Of a stretch of DNA of 64,000 nt, positions 57,040 through 64,000 are shown one piece after another; position 1 is the stretch's first letter, and each line of letters opens with the position of its first letter. A program made the translations under genes and the position numbers. The DNA comes from Neoceratodus forsteri. Lineage: Eukaryota > Chordata > Ceratodontiformes > Ceratodontidae. Location: contig CM057456.1 of the NCBI GenBank assembly GCA_016271365.2, positions 1,398,193,001 through 1,398,257,000 on the forward strand. The letters run 5' to 3'. The notes beneath the pieces were generated by a model. The model had not been told where the DNA came from and ran no database searches. It saw only the letters and a list, made by a program, of their open reading frames with translations.

Positions 57040-58785
57040 GGGTAGTGGCCATTGTGAACACCTGCCAGAGTGGCCAGGATGAGGAGAGGCAACAGGTATG
57101 AGTGGGATGGCAGGTCCTACATTATATATTTCTGGAAGACTTGGGTTGGTCCCACCCACCCAAACCCTCACCCACCCACCCAGGTCCATTATTTCCTTTG
57201 TACTAGGGGTTCTGACATCACTTCCTCAAACAGGCAATGGATATGCAGCTGTCATAGCAAAAGCAGACATCCAGGAAAGGAACAGCAGCAAGTGAAGAGG
57301 AGACTGCTCTCTCAGTGGAAGGGAAGTAAATGCAAATCTAGGTGCTTTCATTATTACTTCTTTGCATTGATTTTGCATTGGGAAAAGGAGGAGTAGGAGT
57401 TTGAAGAAGGTTGTGCAATGGCTACTTAAAGTCTGTTTTTGAGTGTGGATAGGAAGGATAGGAATATAAAAAGCAGTTGCTCAATATATCTAAATGTGTG
57501 CAACAAAGAAGGTAAGGGAAATAAAGAAAATGTTTTGCACTGATAGATGGGGGAGAGGGGAGACTTGGGGGAGTGTTTGGTATCCTGCATCTGGAAGGGT
57601 GGGGGGTCACTGGTGGGCAACGACAGCAATGGGTAGGGTGGTAGGCTGCAACAACTGCAGTGCACCAATCTTTCTAAACATTGCCTGGAGTCTGGGAGGA
57701 TGTTTAGTGTGCAGTCACATAGAAAAACTTAGAAAGGAGATTGAGGGTTTGCAGGAGGAACTAAGACAGGCAAGGCAGATTGGGGGCGGGCTTAGCCCAA
57801 TACTGGTGGTAGGAAGAAGGGGAGATGAGGGAGGGCGATTTAAGCCAACAGTGGTGAGGAGAGGGTCAGACGAAGGGAAGCAGAGACAAAGGGGCCCAGG
57901 CCAGGAAGAACGATTGCTGGGGAAACCAGGTCAGGAGACAAAAGACAAATGGAAGGAGGGGATAGGGACTTGTGAGGGGAGGCGAAGAAGTGGCAAAAGT
58001 CATGGAGTGGAAAGGAGAGAACGGGTTACTATGAAGAGAGAGGGAGCGGGCATTTGTGAAGGGTCTTCAGAAAACAGCTGTGCACTGCTAGAGAGGAAGA
58101 AAGTGGAGGAGGAAAATGATGAAATTAGAGGAGTAATTGATAAATGTCTGGACCAAACTGGAGCGGGGGGAAGTTCTGCTGGGAGAATTACAACAAGGGT
58201 AAAAGGGGGAAATAATGTGCAGGAAGAAGAAGAGGAGCTGGAAATGAGAGAGGGAGATGAATGGAAGCAAGCAGGGAGTAAGAGGGGTGGAATCTTAGTG
58301 CTGGGGGACTCAATACTAAGAGGAGTTAGGTGGGGTAGCAAGGGGGAGAGGCATAGTCGCATTTGGGTGGAGGCCATGCCAGAGATGGCAGCGGAAAGGG
58401 TGGGACAGTCTGTTCTGAAATATGCTAGAAGGGGTAGGGACAAGCCTCATTTAATTATACATCTTGGGACAAATGACCTGGCTGACAAGACAGTAGATAT
58501 AGTCCAGATGAGGTTTGAAGAACTAGCACAATTATGTGAGGGCAGGAAGATCAGTAACTTTTCCGAGATACTTCCGTGCAAAAGCAAGCACAACAAGAAA
58601 GCTGAGAATAGAGGAATTTAATGGATGGCTAAGAACCTGGTGTTGTGCTAAAGGGTATGGGCTGTTGGGGGTGGGGAGGGACCTGGGAGGACAGTAGTCT
58701 CTATGCTAAGGACAGACTACACTTGAGTGAGGAGGGAAAGAAAGTGTTGAAACAGAGGATGGAAGAGGAGGGGATGGAACACAGG
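57040..58785 (+). mobile_element. CR1 LINE A: 5' leader and ORF1
   Basis: The leader at about 57110-57260 shares 'cacccacccacccagg' and 'gttctgacatcacttcctca' with the leader of the CR1 at 52.8 kb. ORF1 follows, and the copy breaks at about 58785, where a different, 5'-truncated CR1 starts. Its missing part probably resumes at 62325. Confidence 0.75.
57494..58621 (+). CDS. CR1 ORF1: zinc finger, coiled coil, SGNH esterase
   Basis: A 375-codon uninterrupted frame, the longest in the window. Residues about 50-74 carry a Cys-rich finger ('CNNCSAP...GGCLVC') like the PHD-type finger known in CR1 ORF1. It is followed by a short coiled coil ('HIEKLRKEIEGLQEELRQA') and a long charged, Gly/Arg/Glu-rich linker. 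The esterase starts at about residue 265 with 'GGILVLGDSILRG' (Ser nucleophile), then 'LIIHLGTNDLAD' (Gly/Asn oxyanion block) and 'FSEILP'. A stop at 58619-58621 comes before the last block; 'YAKDRLHLSEEGKKVL' (catalytic Asp-His) follows in another frame at 58645-58780. So the C-terminus is frameshifted although the rest is intact. Role: RNA-binding/accessory protein of retrotransposition; the esterase substrate is unknown. Confidence 0.85.
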   Translation: MCATKKVREIKKMFCTDRWGRGETWGSVWYPASGRVGGHWWATTAMGRVVGCNNCSAPIFLNIAWSLGGCLVCSHIEKLRKEIEGLQEELRQARQIGGGLSPILVVGRRGDEGGRFKPTVVRRGSDEGKQRQRGPGQEERLLGKPGQETKDKWKEGIGTCEGRRRSGKSHGVERRERVTMKREGAGICEGSSENSCALLERKKVEEENDEIRGVIDKCLDQTGAGGSSAGRITTRVKGGNNVQEEEEELEMREGDEWKQAGSKRGGILVLGDSILRGVRWGSKGERHSRIWVEAMPEMAAERVGQSVLKYARRGRDKPHLIIHLGTNDLADKTVDIVQMRFEELAQLCEGRKISNFSEILPCKSKHNKKAENRGI

Positions 58786-59232
58786 AGGGAGGACAAGGAG
58801 GTGAGGTGCCTACCAGGTGCCACGGCATGGAGGGATGGAAGGAAGATACTGGGGATCACTGGGAAGGCAAGGCAGGGAGGGTGAGCTGGATGTCATTATC
58901 CACCTAGGTACCAATGACTTGGCAAATGGGAGCCAAAGGAAGTTCAGTAAGAGTTTAGGAAACTGGGGAGGGGTCTCAAGCAAGTAGCTACTTCTGTCAC
59001 TTTCTCAGAAGTACTACCTGTGAGAGGCAAGGAGACATAGGAGTGCATGCACCAGGAACTTTAACTCATGGTTGAAGAACTGGTGCTGTGAGGAAGGGTT
59101 TGGATTCATTGGTGACTGGGGACCCACCTGGAGGGATGGAGGTTTGTTCAAGCCTGACGGCCTGCATCCATCCTGGAGGGGAATCCAAGCACTCAATGAT
59201 AAGTTTAAATGCTACATTGACAAGCATTTAAA
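58786..59232 (+). pseudogene. CR1 B ORF1 esterase remnant
   Basis: 'EVRCLPGATAWRDG', 'LDVIIHLGTNDLANG' (GTND intact), 'FNSWLKNWCCEEGFGFIGDWG' and 'FKPDGLHPSW' (catalytic Asp-His) occur in order, with two in-frame stops between them. The nucleophile block lies upstream of the truncation point and is missing. Ends in 'catttaaactag' like other CR1 ORF1s. Confidence 0.78.
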
Positions 59233-59499
59233 CTAGCAAAGGGGGTAGGCCAGCAAGGACGGTACCTACTTGCTCACCCCCACAGCTAGTAGTGGAACTA
59301 GTGAACCAGAGGTGGCTATCTCTGCAAAGCAGTGTGCAAAAGATGGAGATTAGTGTCCAAAAGGTGGATAAGCAGAAAAGGGGCAAATTCAGCAGAAGGG
59401 CAGACAGCAAGGAGAACCAGGGATAAATGACAACCAAGGAAGGGCTGGAGTAGAACAGTGAAGCAGTCTAGGGAGGTCAAATCATGGAAAGCCATGTGC

Positions 59500-62220
59500 A
59501 AATGCCAGGAGCCTTAGCAACAAGATGGAAGATCTGGAGGCTGTCATGGTACAGTCAGACCTGGACATTGTGACCATCACTGAAACCGTGGTGTAATGAT
59601 AACCATGACTGGGAGATGGCCATACCTGGCTACAACATATTCAGAAGAGACAGAGCAGGCAGGAAGGGAGGAGGAGGAGTGGCACTGTATGTGAAAAAAT
59701 GACATAAGGGCCACAGAGATCCAGGAGGAACAAAATGGGGAGAGATACTGTGGGTTAAGCTGGAAAGGAAAATGGGGCCAGCCATCCGCACAGGTGTGGT
59801 CTATATACCACCAGCCCAGGAGGAAGAAACAGATAGGAGTTGATGCTAGCCATCCAAAGGATGGCAGACAAGAGTGAGGTAGTACTGGTTGGAGACTCCA
59901 ATATACCAGACGTGGACTGGAGCATCCCAGCAGCAGCATCAACTAGAACAGATTTATCCTGGACTCCTTCAGGGTGCCTTCCTCAAGCAACTGGTCATGG
60001 AACCAACTCGGCAGATGGCAATACTGGACCTTGTGCTCACAAACAGGGACAGTGTGATGGGGGTAACAGTGGGGAGCACCTGGGTAACAGTGACCACCAG
60101 TCATTGCAGTTTGAAATCACAGAAAGAGCAGAACCAAACACACAAAACACGATCCTAGATTTTAGGGGCAGACTTTGGGAAATGGGGAGATACTTGAAAG
60201 AGGCATTAAGGGAATGGGACAGAATCAGGGGTTGAGGAACAGTAGGCAGTATTTAAAATGGGATTATAAGAACAACAGAATTATGCATTAAGCAGGTTAG
60301 CAAGAGGAAAAGGAAGAGGAGACCATTATGGTTTTCCAAAGAGGTAGCAAAGAAAGTGAAAGCCAAAAGATTGCATTCAGGCAATACAAAAAGACACAGG
60401 CAGAAGGGGATAGGGAGAAGTACCAGGAGAAACAAAGGAGGCAGAGAAGTCAGTAAGGAAGCCAAAGCTCAGACAGAAGAACGCATTGCAAAATCAGTGG
60501 GTAAAGGGACAAAACCTTTACAGGTACATAAGTGAAAAAGAAAGACAAAGGGAGGGATAGTGAGACTGAAGGGGAGGATGGGAGCCATGGAGGATGACAA
60601 CAGTAAAGCTGACATATTGAACAGGTATTTCTGCTCAGTCTTTACTAAGGAAGAGGGGGTAATGGGTCTGAAGGGAGTACAAGGGGTGAGAATGGTGCAG
60701 AAATGGACACAAGTCCCTTTACAAGAAAGGTCCTGAAGGAACTGGAAGTAATAAGAGCTGATAAAGCAATGGGGCCAGATGGGGTGCATCCCAGGGTCCT
60801 TAAAGAACTAAGAGAGGTGGTGGCTGAACCTCTGGCTATCCTGTTCAGCCAATCACTGGAAACAGGGAAGTACCCAAAGACTGGAGGACAGCAGATGTAG
60901 TCCCCTTATACAAAAGTGGGAACAAAGAGGAAGCGGGAACTACAGACCAGTCAGCCTCACCTCGGTAGTGGGAAAGATCATGGAAGCACTACTGAAGGAG
61001 AGATTGGTGGAACATCTGGTTGTCAATGGACTACAGGACCCAAGGCAGCATGGCTTCACCAGGGGAGGTCATGTCAGACCAACCTCATTGAATTTTTTGA
61101 CTGGGTGACTAGGGAGGTGGATCAGGGGAGGGCAGTGGACATGGCCTATCTGGACTTCAGCAAGGCCTTTGACACTGTGCCACATAAAAGACTATTATAC
61201 AAATTGGGGAATATGGGTGTGGGCAGGACAGTAGTGTGGTGGGTAGGTAACTGGCTGGGTGGCAGGACACAGAGGGTGGTGATAAATGGCTGTCACTCCA
61301 CAGAGGAAGAGTGACCAGTGGGGTACCACAGGGATCAGTGCTGGGACCGTCCTATTCAACATCTTCATCAGTGACATTGCACAGGATCTAGAAGGCAGAA
61401 TTTCACTGTTCACTGATGACACAAAGCTCTGTAACAGAGTAGACACACCAGAGGGTGTAGACAGAATGAGAAGGGACCTGCAGAAACTTGAAGAATGGTC
61501 AAGGGTTTGGCAGTTGAAATTCAATGCAAAGAAGTGCAAGATAATGCATATGGGCACAAAACCCTGGCACAATATATCAGTTGGGGGTGAGGATATAGCA
61601 TGCACCAAGCAGGAAGGGATCTTAGGGTTGTCATCTCTGATGACCTCAAGGTAAGGGAAACAGTGTGACAAGGCATCAGGTAAAGCAAATAGGATGCTGG
61701 GATGTATAGGCAGGGCATCACCAGCAGGAAAAGGAGGTCATAATTCCGCTATACAAGACACTAGTGAGGCCCCACCTGGAGTACAGTGTACAGTTCTGGA
61801 GACCATACCTCGTAAGGACCTGGACAGGGTAGAGAAGGTTCAGAGGAGGGCAACAAAGATGGTGCATAGGTTGCATCACAAGTCCTATGAAACAGGTTGA
61901 AGGAACTGAACATGTACTCCCTGGAGGAGAGGAGGAGAGAGGGGATATGATAGAGACATACAAGTATCTTACAGGGAGGAACAGGGTGCAGGAAAACACT
62001 ATTTTAAGCGAAAAAGATGTTTCAGGACTAGAGGGCATGGGATGAAGTTGGAGGAGGACGATTCAGAGAAACATGAGAAAGAATTTCTTCACAGAACGGG
62101 TGGTGGACAAGTGGAACACCTGCCAGAGGAAGTGGTGGGGCTGAAACAATCACGGGATTTAAGAATGCATGGGATAGACATAAAGGAATTCTAGAGGTCA
62201 GGGGTAAGGGGAAATAGACT
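59500..62220 (+). pseudogene. CR1 B ORF2 (endonuclease + RT)
   Basis: Endonuclease: 'NARSLSNKMEDLEAV'-like start near 59500 with 'LDIVTITET', then 59840-60235 'VVLVGDSNIPDVDWS' (Ser replaces Phe/Leu of GDFN/GDLN), 'ILDLVLTN' and 'LGNSDHQSL'. RT: 60703-60900 'ADKAMGPDGVHPRVLKELRE', 60916-61314 'SCQTNLIEFFDWVTREVD' and 'YLDFSKAFDTVPHKRLLY', 61286-61654 'VLFNIFISDIA' and 'SLFTDDTKLCNRV' (Thr for Ala, Asp pair intact). The C-terminal blocks are degenerate to about 62220 ('[10 protein letters not shown]'-like, 'NFFTERVVD'-like). Multiple frame breaks make it inactive. Confidence 0.85.
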
Positions 62221-62324
62221 TCTAGGAAAACAAACTGAACTTACAGGCTCAAATGGGCAGACTAGGTGGGCCATAGGCCCTTATCTGCCGACACTGTCTA
62301 TGTATCTATGTATCTATGTAAGAG

Positions 62325-64000
62325 TATATAGGGGAAATTGGGAATTTAAACTAGGAGTGGGGGGTGGCAGTTGGGGAAGAGATATGCAGAGACCACAGGT
62401 TGGGAAATCATATGAGCTTAACCCCCATAACAGTGACAAAGGACAAATGGCAAGTACTATTGGTGATGCTAGGAAAGGAGGGCAGGATGGGAGGGAGGGA
62501 AAGGGTGGAAGGTGGTTACCCTAATGCTAGGAGCCTTGGGAGAAAACTGCAAGCGTTACAGGTGCTCATGGCAGAGGAGAGGTGGACATTGCAGCCATCA
62601 GGAAACATGGGCCACCCAATATAATGACTGGGACCTGTCTGTACCAGGTACAGGTTATTTTAGGGACAGGGTGATTGGAAAAGGAGGAGGTGGCACTATA
62701 TGTGAAGGAAGGACTGAAGTGTGTAAGGGAGGAAGGGAGGAGGGTAGTACGGAGTCACTTTGGGTGCAAATCCAGGATTCCAAGAATAAGATTCTTGGAA
62801 TGGGAGTGGTGTACAGGCCACCATCTCAGATGGAGGAGTTAGACAGGGAACTAGCAGGACAGATCAGGAGGACCTGCGGGAAGGGTGGTGTGGTGATTTT
62901 GGGGGATTTCAACATGCCAGGAGTGGACTGGAGCACCCCAACAACCAGGAACAGAAGGGAGCAGGTACTGCTGGATGCCTTCCAGGACAGCTTCCTGCTG
63001 CAAATGGTCAGTGAACCAGCCAGGTTAGGGAATACTATTGACCTTGTGCTGGTAAATGGGGACTTTGTGAGAGAACTTACAGTTGAGGAACTGCTGTCAG
63101 GGAGTGACCACCACTCAGTATGGCTCACATTGGATATAGGCAAGGAAGGAGTGGAATCTGGCACAAGAGTGCTGGACTTCAGAAGGGCCGACTTTGGGAG
63201 GATGGGGGAAGTGGTAAAAGGGTACCTGGTCAGAATTCAATCTAGTATGGATACTAACCAGAGGTGGGAGCTCATAAAGCTGGGGATAGTGGAGGCAGCC
63301 AAAGGCCTGCTGCAAAGCCCAGAGCAAGAAGGCTAGGGCTAAGAAACCAAGCTGGTTGAGCAAGGAGGTCATGGAAAAGGTAAGGAGGAAAGAGCTGCCT
63401 TTAGGAAGTACAAGAAAACAGGGAGGGGAAGACAGAGGAGTACTTGACAGAATCGGAAGGAGGTGACAAGGGCATTAAGGAGCCAAAGCATCTATGGAAC
63501 TCAGGCTGGCAAGGCATTAAGAAGGGGAGAAGGACTTCTTTAAGCACATCAGGAGAAGAGGAGCTGTAAGGACCACATAGTAAGGATTAGGAAGGAGGGG
63601 TTGGGTGGAAGCAGGGTGCGATAAGGCAGAAGCACTAAATGAGTACTTCTGCTCAGTATTTACTAAAGAGAAGAGGGGTGACACTCAAGGTGTGAGAAAT
63701 GGCAGAAGTGGGGAGGAGTGGTGACAGATGGGGAAATCATGGAGGGCAGAGTTCGAGAGGGTTTGAAGGTGCTGAGGGTGGACAAGGCGCCAGGCCCAGA
63801 TGGCATCCACCCCAGGGTACTGAAGGAGCTGGCAGAGGTCCTTGCAGGACCTTTGGCAGACCTATTTAATGCCTCACTACATTCGAGGGGTATACCTCAG
63901 GACTGGAGGATGGCTCATGTGGTGCCCCTCCACAAGAGTGGCCCCAAGGATGAACCGGGAAACTACAGACCAGTGAGCCTCACATCCATCGTGGGTAAGC
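62325..64000 (+). pseudogene. CR1 ORF2, 5' half, running off the window
   Basis: Starts at the ORF1/ORF2 junction sequence ('aatttaaactag' near 62341) without any ORF1. Endonuclease: 'NARSLGRKLQALQVLMAEE' near 62525, 62512-63336 with 'GVVYRPPSQMEELD', 'VVILGDFNMPGVDWS', 'TIDLVLVNGDF' and 'SGSDHHSVWLTL'. RT N-terminus at 63640-64000 has 'YFCSVFTKE', 'LRVDKAPGPDGIHPRVLKELAE', 'VPLHKSGPKDEPGNYRPVSLTSIV', cut by the window end. It probably continues the CR1 whose leader and ORF1 lie at 57040-58785. Frames are broken around 62560-62700 and 63336-63640. Confidence 0.82.

Larger units (their letters stand above)
58786..62322 (+). mobile_element. CR1 LINE B, 5'-truncated, nested in CR1 A
   Basis: Begins inside its own ORF1 esterase ('VRCLPGATAWRDG', homologous to the CR1 at 52.1 kb). 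It runs through ORF2 to a CR1 3' end 'ggcccttatctgcc' with a (TCTATGTA)n tail at 62297-62322. Different ORF1 sequence and tail length distinguish it from the surrounding CR1. Confidence 0.8.

Overview
This window looks like repeat-dense chromosome from a non-mammalian vertebrate with a large, transposon-rich genome. The evidence is the mix of elements: CR1 with PHD-like/esterase ORF1, L2 with a GGCGC...ATAAA(ATT)n tail, Rex1/Babar-like LINEs, an L1/Tx1-like LINE, a CORE/MIR-like SINE, a tRNA-headed SINE of a type also known from cartilaginous fishes, hAT transposons, and a FLYWCH-type Mutator-like (MULE) DNA transposon. The CR1 3' consensus reminds me of amphibian (possibly caecilian) genomes, but that is from memory and weakly held. 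I found no host gene. Essentially every coding similarity belongs to a mobile element.

Layout. 1-3 kb: no recognisable gene, one CR1 tail. 3-5.9 kb: an L1-like endonuclease fragment abuts an antisense CR1 fragment, itself split by a 1.1-kb foldback hAT element with an 8-bp target duplication. 6-10 kb: unassigned. 10-13.1 kb: 5'-truncated CR1 (+) split by an antisense tRNA-derived SINE. 13.2-14.4 kb: diverged tandem units of about 430 bp carrying (CA)n. 14.9-16.7 kb: decayed hAT transposase. 17.8 kb: palindromic MITE. 18.4-18.9 kb: L2 RT fragment (-). 19.5-31.7 kb: an L1-like element (-) whose ORF1 (30.6-31.6 kb) and ORF2 (19.9-23.7 kb) are separated by a Rex1-like LINE (-) at 24.6-28.2 kb and its flanking repeats.

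33.4-34.4 kb: foldback and alternating inverted repeats. 34.5-36.5 kb: a MULE with long TIRs, a FLYWCH zinc finger and a complete D-D-E triad, broken only by two small frameshifts. 37.8 kb: a 77-nt near-perfect hairpin. 38.5-41.0 kb: a complete hAT transposon with TIRs, sitting inside a pentameric satellite. 42.2 kb: a second palindromic MITE. 43.1-43.7 kb: CR1 (-). 44.8-45.0 kb: MIR-like SINE.

45.6-57.0 kb: a Rex1/Babar-like LINE (-) apparently split by a near full-length CR1 (-; 48.7-52.9 kb), a 518-bp tandem duplication and an L2 (+; 53.7-56.4 kb). 57.0-64.0 kb: CR1 (+) inside CR1 (+). The 5' half (UTR plus ORF1) and the 3' half (endonuclease plus RT, running off the window) of one element are separated by a 5'-truncated CR1 of another subfamily. 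The window is therefore a record of nested insertions. The most distinctive items are the vertebrate MULE, the hAT-in-satellite locus, and several strong hairpin or foldback structures.
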